From Pseudomonadota bacterium (lineage in GTDB: Bacteria > Myxococcota_A > UBA796 > GCA-2862545), in the NCBI GenBank assembly GCA_002862545.1, contig PKDJ01000032.1, forward strand, positions 1 to 45,268: 45,268 nt of DNA, given 5' to 3'. The notes under the pieces are model-generated. The model made no database searches. It was not told the origin of the DNA and saw nothing but the letters and a program-made list of their open reading frames with translations. The translations under genes were made by a program, and so were the position numbers. Positions within the stretch are counted from its first letter, which is position 1. Each line of letters starts with the position of its first letter. Of the stretch, positions 1-8,403 are shown piece by piece.

Positions 1-336
1 CACATGGCGCATGATCAGCGCGCTGCCTGCCTCGGAGTCGATCACGTCGAACACGGGAAGCACGTTCGGATGACGAAGCCGACCCAGCAACACGCCCTCG
101 CGCATGAGGCGCGCCCCGAGCCGCCCCTCCGCGCGCGGGATCTTGACTGCGACCGTCGTGTTCAGCACCACATCGGTCGCACGGTAGACGGTGGAATACC
201 CACCTCGCCCGATGACATCGCCGACGATGTAGCGAGATCCTACGATTGCTTGCGGCGTCGACAGACAGCCCCCAAGTCCGCTGCTGGCCGATTTTAAGGG
301 CTCACAACCCGTCTGACCAGATGCTGCGGACCGCAC
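1..336 (-). CDS. Ser/Thr protein kinase, N-terminal fragment (cut by window edge)
   Basis: The first 112 codons of a eukaryote-like (Hanks-type) Ser/Thr kinase read leftward off the window. The visible part holds the glycine-rich ATP loop (GRGGYSTVY), the lysine in VAVKIP and the RHPNVLPVFDV segment that follows helix C; the catalytic HRD and DFG motifs lie outside. No ATG is available in frame upstream of the glycine loop; a GTG at 336 is the most upstream start I accept, and the 40 residues before the kinase domain are Ser/Gly-rich and uncertain. No membrane segment is visible. The kinase fold is clear; substrate and C-terminal domains are unknown. Confidence 0.85.
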   Translation of the reverse strand, partial: MRSAASGQTGCEPLKSASSGLGGCLSTPQAIVGSRYIVGDVIGRGGYSTVYRATDVVLNTTVAVKIPRAEGRLGARLMREGVLLGRLRHPNVLPVFDVIDSEAGSALIMRHV

Positions 337-605
337 TTCGACGTGGGTGACGGCGTGAGGCCGACTTCTCGCCCTCGCAATTGCCTTACAGCGACACAGT
401 CTTCCCGCGAGACAGAGTCCGCCAACATGCAGTCAGGCCTGCACGTCGACGACATGTGCTGCCGCTTGCCCCAGGGCCTCCCAATGGGCAGCACCCCGCA
501 ACGAGCACACGGGGGCCCAGCTCTGCGAGATGGCGCAGCTGCAGTCCTGCAGTCCGACGGTGTCCGGGATACGGCCGCCGTCGTTCAGAGCTGCGGAGTA
601 CGAAC

Positions 606-1802
606 ATGCACCCCCTCGACGCCTTGCGCGCGCGCGGATTCATCGAGAACCACACGCCGGAGGATAGCCTCCGTCAGGCGCTGAGCACTCCTGGCCTCGC
701 CTTCTACATCGGCTTCGACCCCACCGGAGACAGCCTCCACGTCGGTCACCTGGTGCAGGTGATGGTGATGCGTCGGCTCCAGCAGCACGGCCTCAAGCCT
801 GTCTTGGTCCAGGGTGGCGGCACCGCGATGGTCGGCGACCCCTCCGGCAAGAGCGAGGCTCGTCAGCTGATCACTCCCGAGATCATCGCCCACAACCTCG
901 CCTGCCAGAAAGTTCAGTTCGCGCGTTACCTCGACCTCGACGAGGTGATCTGGGTCGACAACTCGGAGTGGCTGTGCTCCCTGAAGTACGTCGACTTCCT
1001 CCGTGACATCGGACGGCACTTCAGCGTCAACCGCATGATTGCCGCAGAGAGCGCGAAGCAGCGGCTGGAGCGCAACCAGGGACTCAGCTTCCTCGAGTTC
1101 AACTACCACCTGCTCCAGAGCTACGACTACCTCGTGCTCCACGACCGGTACGACGTGCAGCTGCAGGTGGGCGGCAATGACCAGTGGTTCAACATCCTGG
1201 GTGGAGTCGACCTGATCCGCCGGATGCGTCAGCAGTCCGTCCACGCGATGACCACACCGCTGCTCACGACCGCCGACGGCAAGAAGATGGGCAAGACCGA
1301 GAAGGGTGCGGTCTACCTCGACCCCGAGCGCACCTCTCCCTACGACCTCTACCAGTACTGGATCAACGTCGACGACCGTGATGTGGGCCGCTTCCTCCGC
1401 CTCTACACCGACCTCCCGCTCGACCGGCTGGACGAGCTGGAGGCCCTGAAGGGAGCCGAGATCCGGGAGGCGAAGCGCGTGCTGGCCGAGGAGGCGACGA
1501 GCCTCGCTCACGGTCGTGACGCCGCTCGCAAGGCCGCGGAGGCGGCGAAGGCCCTGTTCAGCGGCGGCTCCAGCAACGACGTGCCCACCCACGATGCACC
1601 GCTGCCAGCGCCGCTCGTGAACCTGATGGCCGACAGTAGACTGGTGAAGTCTCGAGGCGAGGCCCGCCGCCTGATCAAGCAGGGAGGGTGTCGCCTCGGT
1701 GCCGACCGCTCCACCAAGGTGACCGACCCCGAGCTCGTCATCGAGTGCGAGACCGTGGTCTGGGCGGGCAAGAAGAAGGCCATGCGGATTCGACCCGGCT
1801 GA
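606..1802 (+). CDS. tyrS: Tyrosyl-tRNA synthetase
   Basis: Cytoplasmic class I aminoacyl-tRNA synthetase charging tRNA-Tyr with tyrosine at the expense of ATP. The 398-residue product has the usual bacterial architecture: Rossmann catalytic domain with the HIGH-type signature HVGH (residues 45-48) after FYIGFDPTGDSL, the KMSKS-type loop KMGKT (227-231), and a C-terminal S4 RNA-binding domain from about residue 335. The reading frame stays open upstream to 381, but homology begins at the ATG at 606 (MHPLDALRARG), so that start is chosen; no strong Shine-Dalgarno sequence is seen. It faces the dienelactone hydrolase gene tail to tail with 16 bp between. An essential housekeeping gene with no anomaly. 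Confidence 0.97.
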   Translation: MHPLDALRARGFIENHTPEDSLRQALSTPGLAFYIGFDPTGDSLHVGHLVQVMVMRRLQQHGLKPVLVQGGGTAMVGDPSGKSEARQLITPEIIAHNLACQKVQFARYLDLDEVIWVDNSEWLCSLKYVDFLRDIGRHFSVNRMIAAESAKQRLERNQGLSFLEFNYHLLQSYDYLVLHDRYDVQLQVGGNDQWFNILGGVDLIRRMRQQSVHAMTTPLLTTADGKKMGKTEKGAVYLDPERTSPYDLYQYWINVDDRDVGRFLRLYTDLPLDRLDELEALKGAEIREAKRVLAEEATSLAHGRDAARKAAEAAKALFSGGSSNDVPTHDAPLPAPLVNLMADSRLVKSRGEARRLIKQGGCRLGADRSTKVTDPELVIECETVVWAGKKKAMRIRPG

Positions 1803-1818
1803 GTGGGCGCAGCTGAGA

Positions 1819-2505
1819 TCAGCTGCTCCCCGCTCCGAGCATTCGCTCTACTCCAGCCACCGCCGCAGCTGTGGCCGATGCGTCGAACACACCCGGCACG
1901 CCCGTGTGGGAGAACCCGTGGCCAGCACCTGGGTGGCTGCGGATCTCGACCTCTGGCCGTCCGGCGAAGGCCGCCCGGACGGCCTCGACCTCATGAAGCG
2001 GGATGAGCGGGTCCGACTCGCCGAAGTCCAGAGAGAGGGGCACGCAGATGTCATCAGCGCGCCCGAGGAGAGCTCCCAGCCCGCCACCATGCCAGGCCGC
2101 GGCTCCGGCCACCAGACCGTCAGCAGCAGCCGTGAAGGCGAAGCGTCCACCAAAGCAGATGCCGAGCACGAAGAGGGAGCCTCGGCAGAGGGGGTCTTCC
2201 GTGATGGCATCGAGCAGTGCCTCCGTGTCGGCGTGACCGTCACTCGGAGCATGCTGCCGCCGACGAAGTAGTGCAGCGGGGTCGCCATGGGCAAGAGCGC
2301 CAGGCGCGCTGCGCCAGAAGGGGTCGATGACCCACACGAGCGCTCCCTTCGCCGCGAAGTGTGCAGCATGGGCGGCCACGTCCTGCCCAACCCCGTAGAT
2401 GCTGGGAACGATCACCAGGCCCGGTCCAGGGCGCGCTGGAGCAGCTCGAAGAACAGGTAGGGTCCCCGTCGCACCCTCGACGTTGATCATGCGGGCCACC
2501 GGCAC
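1819..2505 (-). CDS. Dienelactone hydrolase family protein
   Basis: An alpha/beta hydrolase of 228 residues, probably cytoplasmic. The catalytic triad of dienelactone hydrolases is visible: nucleophile Cys117 in GICFGG, Asp165 in GESDPLIP and His196 in GAGHGF. The segment equivalent to the QEIFGVN loop of characterised enzymes reads PSIYGVG, so the Glu that normally pairs with the resting cysteine appears replaced by Ser; this comparison is from memory of the family. The true substrate may therefore not be a dienelactone. A second ATG five codons in (MINVEG) is an equally possible start. No pathway neighbours for aromatic degradation are present. Confidence 0.88.
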   Translation of the reverse strand: MPVARMINVEGATGTLPVLRAAPARPGPGLVIVPSIYGVGQDVAAHAAHFAAKGALVWVIDPFWRSAPGALAHGDPAALLRRRQHAPSDGHADTEALLDAITEDPLCRGSLFVLGICFGGRFAFTAAADGLVAGAAAWHGGGLGALLGRADDICVPLSLDFGESDPLIPLHEVEAVRAAFAGRPEVEIRSHPGAGHGFSHTGVPGVFDASATAAAVAGVERMLGAGSS

Positions 2506-2851
2506 CTCCTCACTCGGCTCAACCTAGCCGTCCCACTCCGAGGTCCCCCTCGAAAGACTCGCTGGGGTGACTGGCCGGGGTGGGTCCAAGCCCACTCGCT
2601 TGGCCTGAGCCGAGCTGCGGCAGAGGGACAGGTTGGCTCTACCGAGGCCCTGCCCAACGTCTCTCGAGGCCTGCCACCAGCGCTCCGTGTCGCCTCGGAG
2701 TTGAAAGCGAAGCCGTCGAAGCCAGTGCGTACCATCTTCTGTCTGAGAATCTTTCACTGGCGTGTTTCCCATGGATGTCTGCTGACGGACTCCTAGAGTG
2801 TGTTCAGGAGATAGGCCGCAAGGCCGCAAACTGGTTCGATAGGAGAACGCC
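2506..2851. other. Intergenic region without recognisable gene
   Basis: A 346-bp stretch between the divergent hydrolase and small-membrane-protein genes. Open frames exist on both strands but their translations have no recognisable motif and the composition expected of shadow frames. A short tandem duplication (AGGCCGCA twice near 2813-2829) lies just upstream of the ribosome binding site of the next gene. No hairpin terminator or convincing promoter was seen, although promoters for both flanking genes must be here. Confidence 0.5.
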
Positions 2852-3100
2852 ATGACCCTCTTCGGCTCACTCGCCCGCGGCTTCGGTGCCTACGCCATCG
2901 CGCAGATGCTCTCAGGCATCGAGATGGGACTCGTCATCGCCCTCGGCGTACTCTGCTTCGACTGGGACCCCACGATGGTCGCAAGCGTCATGCCGCTCGG
3001 CCTCGTGCTGGTGGTCGTCCAGACCCCGCTCCTCGCCCGCGCCATGACCCTCGTTCGCGACCGCTGGACGGGCCGCAGCAGCCGTCTGGTGCAGGCATGA
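2852..3100 (+). CDS. Small membrane protein, paralogue of the 9058 gene
   Basis: A protein of 82 residues with two hydrophobic segments (roughly residues 10-36 and 44-62) separated by a short FDWDP turn; family not recognised. A good Shine-Dalgarno sequence (AGGAGAA) precedes the ATG. About half of the first 62 residues match the product of the gene at 9058-9282, with a shared pattern of RG-G-YA-AQ, GI/V-x-MG, DW-x-P, VMP-GL and QT, so the two are true paralogues. The stop codon overlaps the start of the CPBP protease gene (ATGA), implying translational coupling and a joint role. Function unknown. Confidence 0.75.
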   Translation: MTLFGSLARGFGAYAIAQMLSGIEMGLVIALGVLCFDWDPTMVASVMPLGLVLVVVQTPLLARAMTLVRDRWTGRSSRLVQA

Positions 3101-3984
3101 GGCGCGCGGAGGCCGTCATCGGCGGTGGCCAGATCGCTGCATTCCTGGGCGGTTGGGTCGTCTTCTTCATCTGCCTGCAGGTGGGCATGGTCGTCGCCTG
3201 GCTCGCGACGCTCGAGAACGGCTTCACGATGCAAGCCCTGACACAGATCGGCACGGAGAGCCCCCCGACCTGGCTCATCCTCGGTACGCTGGTCGTCCAG
3301 TTCTCCGGCATGCTCGGCCTCTCTGCCATCGTCCTCGGCGCAGGCCAGCTCGTCCGTCGCTTCTGGCTCGGCACGACCGAGCGCCCCTGGGTCAAGGGCT
3401 TCGCACTGCAGTCCGGCAGCGCGAACACCCTCGCATGGACTGCGGCCATTGCTGGCGGCCTGACCGTCGGCTGGCTCCCCGGCTTCGTCGCCCAGTGGCT
3501 CCGCGCCACCTTCCCGGCGCTCGACCTCGGCGCCCTGGCCATCGTCGGTGAGATCATCGAGACGGGCAGCACGGCCGAGATCGTCGCCCTGGGTGTCCTC
3601 ATCGCCATCGTCGCCCCGGTCGTCGAGGAGCTGGTCTTCCGCGGCGTGCTCTGGAGCGCTCTCGACCGCTGGCTGCCGACGCCCGCCGTCATCGCCATCA
3701 CGAGCATCCTGTTCGCTGGGTTCCACATGGACCCGACCCAGGCCATCCCGCTCCTGCTCACCGGCACCTTCTTCGGCTTCGTCCGCTGGACCACCGGCTC
3801 CGTCAAGCCCGCCATCGCGGTCCACGTCGTGAACAACAGCCTCGCCCTGGGCCTCGGCATCCTCGGCCTCGAGGCCGCCACGAGCTTCGTCGTCACCGCC
3901 AGCGCCATCATCACCGTGGCCATGTGCTGGGTGCTCTGGCAGAGCCGTCCCGCGACGAGCCCCCGCTTGGCCGCCGCCGCCTGA
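3097..3984 (+). CDS. CPBP family intramembrane metalloprotease
   Basis: A 295-residue polytopic membrane protein of the CPBP (CAAX protease and bacteriocin-processing, formerly Abi) family. The conserved membrane-embedded metalloprotease motifs are complete: EE at 177-178 followed by R182 (EELVFRG), the FxxxH motif ending in H210 (FAGFH) and the HxxxN motif H243/N247 (HVVNN). Several transmembrane helices precede them from residue 9 on. Its start codon overlaps the stop of the upstream small membrane protein (ATGA), so the two are probably co-translated. Substrate unknown; family members process prenylated proteins or small peptides, and the upstream small protein could be substrate or partner (inference). 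Confidence 0.92.
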   Translation: MRRAEAVIGGGQIAAFLGGWVVFFICLQVGMVVAWLATLENGFTMQALTQIGTESPPTWLILGTLVVQFSGMLGLSAIVLGAGQLVRRFWLGTTERPWVKGFALQSGSANTLAWTAAIAGGLTVGWLPGFVAQWLRATFPALDLGALAIVGEIIETGSTAEIVALGVLIAIVAPVVEELVFRGVLWSALDRWLPTPAVIAITSILFAGFHMDPTQAIPLLLTGTFFGFVRWTTGSVKPAIAVHVVNNSLALGLGILGLEAATSFVVTASAIITVAMCWVLWQSRPATSPRLAAAA

Positions 3985-4182
3985 GCTCGCAGTCGCTCGT
4001 CTATCTCCTCGGCCCGCCAGCTCCTGGCGGGCCGACTCACTCTTGGATCTCCTGCGCGGGTTGGTCCGGCGCTGCTCCGTGCACACGGGCTCGCCAACCA
4101 ACACCAAAAAATCAGGAGAGGTGCCTTGTCGCCAGTCGCCAGGCGAGACATAAGCCGCATGAATCACAAGGAGAACCACCAC

Positions 4183-5202
4183 ATGCGCAACTTCGTCATC
4201 GCTGCGGCGACCCTCACTCTCGCCGGCACGGCCAGCGCCCAGACCCTCAACATCAACGGTGCCTGCCCCGGCCCGATGGACGTCATCGGCAGCGGCTTCA
4301 CGCCACGCGGCTCCGTCGCCATCCTCACCGGTGGTGGCCCTGGCTCCGACGTGATGCCCGGTGGCCCCTGTGCCGGCGGCACCACCAACCTACGTGGCCT
4401 CTCCTTCATCACGACGATTCCCGCTGACGCGGCCGGCAACATCGCCGCCAGTCCGTCCATCGCCGGCGGGCTCTGCGGCACCTCCGTGCAGTTCCTCGAC
4501 GCCAGCACCTGCAACCTGTCCAACCGCACCGTGTTCGGCGCAGGCTCCCTCACGGGCTCCTACCAGGTCAACGAGGGCCCGTCCTGGACGACGGATCCTC
4601 CCACCTACTCCTGCGTCGAGGGCTGTGCCGAGGTCTTCGGCGGTAGCGCGGCCGATTACGTCTGCTCCACCAGCGGCAGCCGCGTCGACCACAGCAGCTA
4701 CGTCGACGGCTGGGGCGACCCCGCCTACTGCAGCGATCCGGTCGACCACGACTTCAAGCAGGGCGTCACGTACGACTGCGGCGCTGCCGGATGCTCCTAC
4801 AGCGCCTATGTGTCGGACCACTCCTGCGCGTCCGTGAACTACTGCTACTCGGCTGGCGCTCCCGCCGTCGACTGCGACCCGGCCACCGAGGTCGAGTACG
4901 AGGGCGCCTGCTACTACCTCGACGGCTCCGGTGGCGTCTGCGACCGCGGCTACACCCTCGCCCCGCAGTCCGTGCTCGCGATCATCGCGGACGACTTCAC
5001 CGGCAAGGACTACAAGAACGCGATCTCTGACAACTGCTGCATCGCGCACCGTGACCAGGACATCGAGGGCCAGGACTGGGGCCTGGGCGGCAGCTGCAAC
5101 GCACCGGGTCCGTGGCCGTCCGGGCCGACCCTCGGCGGCGCGGGCTGCACCGACCTCATGCTCATGAACCCGGCTCAGCTCACGCTCTGCATGTCCATGT
5201 GA
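4183..5202 (+). CDS. Secreted Cys-rich protein with duplicated-in-genome N-terminal domain
   Basis: A 339-residue exported protein. The ATG at 4183 is preceded by AAGGAG (4168-4173) and starts a Sec signal peptide ending TASA-Q. After it comes a domain of about 100 residues (pattern NGxCPG, GxxCAG, VQFxDxxxC) shared with the protein encoded at 17912-18622. The second half is Cys-rich and repetitive, beginning with a WTTDPPTYSC/CAEVFGG segment of a kind I associate with secreted myxobacterial proteins, and ends with paired cysteines (NCC). No enzyme motif is recognised. A strong hairpin follows the stop codon, suggesting a monocistronic transcript. An upstream in-frame ATG at 4159 is less likely because it would precede the Shine-Dalgarno sequence. 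Confidence 0.8.
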   Translation: MRNFVIAAATLTLAGTASAQTLNINGACPGPMDVIGSGFTPRGSVAILTGGGPGSDVMPGGPCAGGTTNLRGLSFITTIPADAAGNIAASPSIAGGLCGTSVQFLDASTCNLSNRTVFGAGSLTGSYQVNEGPSWTTDPPTYSCVEGCAEVFGGSAADYVCSTSGSRVDHSSYVDGWGDPAYCSDPVDHDFKQGVTYDCGAAGCSYSAYVSDHSCASVNYCYSAGAPAVDCDPATEVEYEGACYYLDGSGGVCDRGYTLAPQSVLAIIADDFTGKDYKNAISDNCCIAHRDQDIEGQDWGLGGSCNAPGPWPSGPTLGGAGCTDLMLMNPAQLTLCMSM

Positions 5203-5227
5203 CAGGCTGACTCGGCCGAGTCTTCGG

Positions 5228-5257
5228 CACCCCGCTCAGCCACGGCTGGGCGGGGTG
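5228..5257 (+). terminator. Hairpin terminator after the 4183-5202 gene
   Basis: A 13-bp stem, arms CACCCCGCTCAGC and GCTGGGCGGGGTG (one T-G wobble) with a 4-nt loop CACG, starts 25 bp after the stop codon and is followed by the pyrimidine-rich TCGTCGTCTT. Because the facing lipoprotein gene ends at 5369 it may serve both directions, but it lies closer to the forward gene. Confidence 0.65.
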
Positions 5258-5368
5258 TCGTCGTCTTGCCGTTGGAGGACCCGATGGTCGAGGCGCCTGC
5301 CAGGTCCGGGGCCGCACTCGGCAGGAGCCCCTGAGCGGTCATCGCCCTAGCAAGCCCCTAGGCCTCGC

Positions 5369-6892
5369 TCAGCAGTCGGTCGCCGTGTAGGTGATCTCGA
5401 CCCGAGCACCCGCGGGTGGCGCCTCGTCGAGCACGACCGTGTTCGAGCCCTCGACATACACCCAGCCTGCAGGCATGGGTGCACCATTGACGGTCACGGC
5501 GATGGTCGCGGGATCGGGTGTGCGGCTCAGCGTGAAGCGCCGAAGTGAACGAGCGCTCGCCTCACCCAGCGACGATGCATGCGTGCCCCAGTTGCTCGAG
5601 CAGATGTCCAGGGCGACCCCACCGGAGAGCGCAGCCGCCTCGATGTAGCCGGTGCCGATGCTCCCGCAGGAGTCGTGGAGATCGATCACGCTGGACACCA
5701 CCACGAGCGAGGGGTCGGTGACGTAGCCCTCGTAGAAGGCAATCCAGTCTGCAGGCGCGATGCCAGACTGCTCGGGCTCGTCCGACACCGCGATGACATG
5801 CAGCAGAGCTCCGGGGCGGGAGAAGCCCTCGTTGCAGCGGCCCGGCACGGTGTCCTGAAGAGCCACGCCGGCGAGGTGGAGCAGTGCCTCCGTGAGATCG
5901 TCTGGTCCGAAGTCGAAGAGCCCTGCAGACGTCGCCCGGCTGAACACCGCCTCGTAGTCTGGCGTGGCAGGCGTGATGATCCCCTCTTCGAAGCATCCGT
6001 GATCCTTGGTCACGACGCCGATCTGCCAGTCGAGCGTGACGGCATCGACTTGGCTGATGAACTGCGAGAAGTTGCGTCCGAGGTTGCGAATGTCGCCGCT
6101 CATCGAGCAGGACTGGTCCAGCGCGAACAGAACGTCAATGGGAGGGCTCTCGTCGACCACGAAGCTGTCGATCACGTCGGAGAAGAGAGGGTCGGCATCT
6201 TGGGTCGCACTCTGCGGCCCTCGGGGATCTGTAGAGTCCACGAACAGCTCGCCGAAGTCCGCCCCCACGTCAACCGGAGCGTAAGAGACGCTGACCGTCG
6301 TCGAGGTGCTCGGCGGGAGGGTGAGCGGCCACTCGTTGCTGTCTTCGAGGGTGAGGGCCTCCGTGCCCTCGTAGCGCGTGCCGTCGATGGTCAAGTCGTC
6401 GAGGCCGACGTTCTCGAGCGTGAGCACCAACGTCTCGGCACACGAGGACGTGAAGGTGTGGTGCTCCGGTGTGATCGAAAGCTCCGGCACGGCTCCGACG
6501 CCGGCCAGAGACACGACGACCTCGGGCTCGTCCGGGTCGTCGGAGAAGACGACCAAGGAGGCCTCGTTACGGTCTGCCTGCAGCGGGCTGAAGCTCACCT
6601 CGAGCTGCTGGCTCCCTCCCGACTCGAGCTCGATGGGCAGTGACGACACGTACGAGAAACTCCCCGTCGGATCGTCAAGTCGGAGGTCGTCGACCGTCAG
6701 CAGCCCCTCGCCCACATTGCGCACATCGATGCGCTGCGTCGCCACATCACCGGAGACGAGCACGTCGAAGAAGACCTCGAGGGGCGCCACCTCGATGTCT
6801 GGCGCGGGCTCGCCGCGCGGACGGCTCTCTCCCTTGAGGTTGTACTCCTGACAGCCGCCGAACAACACGGCGACGATGACGATGGGACGCAT
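5369..6892 (-). CDS. Lipoprotein with choice-of-anchor (ASH-like) repeats and von Willebrand factor A domain
   Basis: A 507-residue predicted lipoprotein. The start is the ATG at 6892, giving signal peptide MRPIVIVAVLFGGC with the lipid-attachment cysteine at residue 14; the frame stays open upstream but without signal. Residues about 30-230 hold two beta-sandwich repeats of the choice-of-anchor D/ASPM-SPD2-Hydin type (IDVRNVGEGLLTVDDL; LTLENVGLDDLTID). A VWA domain begins at about 252 with an intact metal-ion-dependent adhesion motif DQSCS (D259, S261, S263). The end (RTPDPATIAVTVNG to the final Cys) looks like a small beta domain. Probably an outer-surface adhesion or binding protein. No operon partner on this strand. 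Confidence 0.87.
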   Translation of the reverse strand: MRPIVIVAVLFGGCQEYNLKGESRPRGEPAPDIEVAPLEVFFDVLVSGDVATQRIDVRNVGEGLLTVDDLRLDDPTGSFSYVSSLPIELESGGSQQLEVSFSPLQADRNEASLVVFSDDPDEPEVVVSLAGVGAVPELSITPEHHTFTSSCAETLVLTLENVGLDDLTIDGTRYEGTEALTLEDSNEWPLTLPPSTSTTVSVSYAPVDVGADFGELFVDSTDPRGPQSATQDADPLFSDVIDSFVVDESPPIDVLFALDQSCSMSGDIRNLGRNFSQFISQVDAVTLDWQIGVVTKDHGCFEEGIITPATPDYEAVFSRATSAGLFDFGPDDLTEALLHLAGVALQDTVPGRCNEGFSRPGALLHVIAVSDEPEQSGIAPADWIAFYEGYVTDPSLVVVSSVIDLHDSCGSIGTGYIEAAALSGGVALDICSSNWGTHASSLGEASARSLRRFTLSRTPDPATIAVTVNGAPMPAGWVYVEGSNTVVLDEAPPAGARVEITYTATDC

Positions 6893-7097
6893 GAGGACCT
6901 CGGGCGAGACGCGCCGGTCTAACGCAGGTCCCCTCGCCTCTCCCAAGAATCCTCCGCACGCTGACCACCCTCCTCCCACAGCCCCTAGGCCCACACGACG
7001 CAGCGGCGTACTCCACAGTATCGTACCCATCTTCATGCGCGGTCGAGTCATCATGACCAGGCTATGTAGAGCGCACGAAGACACCCGCGGAGCAGTC

Positions 7098-7505
7098 ATG
7101 AGCACGAGCGGCGCCAGCGAGGCCTACAGCACCTTCCTCACCAACGAGGGCTACCGGCCCACGCTCGACTCCGACGGAGACGTGGTCTTCAAGAGAGAAG
7201 GCCGCACCTACCTCATCCTGATCGACGATGCAGACCCCACCTTCTTCCGCCTGGTCTTCCCCAACTTCTGGGAGATCGAGAGCGACCCCGAGCGGCTCCA
7301 AGTCCTCCTAGCAGCCCAGTCCGCCACCGCCGATACCAAGGTGGCAAAGGTGTTCATCGTGGGCGACAACGTCTGGGCAAGCGTCGAGCAGTTCGTCTCC
7401 GAGCCTGCCTCCGCCACGGCCGTCTTCGACCGTGCGCTGGGAGCCATCGACTCGGCCGTCAGTCGCTTCGTGGCGACGATGCGACAGCAGGCCGACGAGC
7501 ACTGA
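7098..7505 (+). CDS. YbjN-like / type III chaperone-fold protein
   Basis: A 135-residue soluble protein without signal peptide. Its layout (a short helix with YSTFLTNEGYRPTLDSDGDVVFKREGRTYLI, a strand-rich core, then a helix with VAKVFIVGDNVWASVEQFV) resembles the YbjN/secretion-chaperone-like fold that is common in myxobacteria. I recognise this by pattern only. The ATG at 7098 is chosen because the conserved-looking part begins there; the open frame to 6876 codes Pro/Arg-rich sequence typical of non-coding frames. Next gene is 74 bp downstream on the same strand and has its own AT-rich upstream patch. Confidence 0.6.
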   Translation: MSTSGASEAYSTFLTNEGYRPTLDSDGDVVFKREGRTYLILIDDADPTFFRLVFPNFWEIESDPERLQVLLAAQSATADTKVAKVFIVGDNVWASVEQFVSEPASATAVFDRALGAIDSAVSRFVATMRQQADEH

Positions 7506-7514
7506 CCCGCGTGG

Positions 7515-7531
7515 CCGGGAAAAATTTTCGG
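7515..7531. promoter_or_regulatory. AT-rich inverted repeat in the promoter region of the 7580 lipoprotein gene
   Basis: CCGGGAAAAATTTTCGG contains the inverted repeat GAAAA-A-TTTTC and is one of very few A/T runs in this GC-rich stretch. It sits about 50 bp before the start codon at 7580 and ten bases after the previous gene, the right place for a promoter or operator. The factor involved cannot be named from sequence. Confidence 0.35.
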
Positions 7532-7579
7532 TAGACAAACTCCCGCGGCCCGACACACTGGCGGGGCGGGGGTGCCGAC

Positions 7580-8398
7580 ATGAGACTGTCCACGATTACG
7601 CTGCTTGCTGCGGCAGGCTGCGCAGGTGGAGGTGTGTACTCACTCGACCAGGATGACACGGGAGAGGCCGCGTCCTCGCCCTACCAAGGCTCCTTCGACA
7701 CACAGGACGAGAGCGAGCTGCCGACCATCGAGGTCGATGGCCTCCGGGTCGAGGTGTGTGCCTCGGTCGACGCTCCCGACCAGGTGGCCGGACCGCTGTC
7801 CGTACACGGCGTGGTTGCCGACCTGGGCATCCTCGACCAAGCCGGCCGCCCCCTCACGGACGCTGCGACGCAGCTCGGCGGCGGCAGCTGCACGGGGGGG
7901 CAGCTCCGGCACGTCGGGGTGCGGGACGAGCAGGGCCAGCTCTGGCACTTCGCCTACGGGATGTTCGATTCCGACGGTCGGCAGGTCCTCACCAGCATGA
8001 CGCTCGACCTCGGTGATGCCGTCGAGGTCAGCTTCTCGAGTGCCTCAGACACGGAGGCCGCAGGCGAGCTCGTGTTCCGCACGGACGACACCATGCTGGC
8101 CGCGTTCCTCGGCGCTCCAGACATCTGGGATGCGAGTCATCAAGACCCTCTCGGCGGCCTCGAGATTCGCCCGGGGCTGTCCTATGGCATCAGCGAGACC
8201 TCGTGTGGAGTGCAGGAGTTCACCGAGCTGGAGTTCCACGGTGATGAGCTGGTCGTCACGGAGGTGGGAGACCGAACCGCCGTCTACGTGCATGGCACCC
8301 GGTACAACCTCCAGCACGGCAACAGCTGGACGCTGCAGTCCGAGCAGGCCTGCACCGACGGAGCCACGAGTCGCATCGACTGGGCGCTCTGGCGCTAG
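7580..8398 (+). CDS. Predicted lipoprotein of unknown function
   Basis: A 272-residue protein with a short lipoprotein signal (MRLSTITLLAAAGC, lipid cysteine at residue 14) followed by a Gly/Asp/Ser-rich linker and a mainly beta-strand body. No domain is recognised. Scattered cysteines (in VEVCAS, GGSCTGG, ETSCGV and EQACTD) could form disulfides, consistent with export. The ATG is close to GGGGGTG, a weak Shine-Dalgarno. The gene ends in a GC-only hairpin and is followed by decayed DNA. I cannot assign a function. Confidence 0.7.
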   Translation: MRLSTITLLAAAGCAGGGVYSLDQDDTGEAASSPYQGSFDTQDESELPTIEVDGLRVEVCASVDAPDQVAGPLSVHGVVADLGILDQAGRPLTDAATQLGGGSCTGGQLRHVGVRDEQGQLWHFAYGMFDSDGRQVLTSMTLDLGDAVEVSFSSASDTEAAGELVFRTDDTMLAAFLGAPDIWDASHQDPLGGLEIRPGLSYGISETSCGVQEFTELEFHGDELVVTEVGDRTAVYVHGTRYNLQHGNSWTLQSEQACTDGATSRIDWALWR

Positions 8399-8403
8399 CG
8401 CCC
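8382..8403 (+). terminator. Possible hairpin overlapping the stop codon of the 7580 gene
   Basis: Arms GGGCGCT and AGCGCCC flank an 8-nt loop and include the TAG stop. There is no T-run afterwards, so this is only a possible terminator. Confidence 0.25.

Noticed and set aside
2890-4182. Minus-strand frames of 390-430 residues opposite the CPBP protease gene.
   Set aside because: Composition is Gly/Asp/Glu- and Arg-rich mirror of the forward coding frame, with no motif; the forward frames have clear protease motifs and Shine-Dalgarno sequences.
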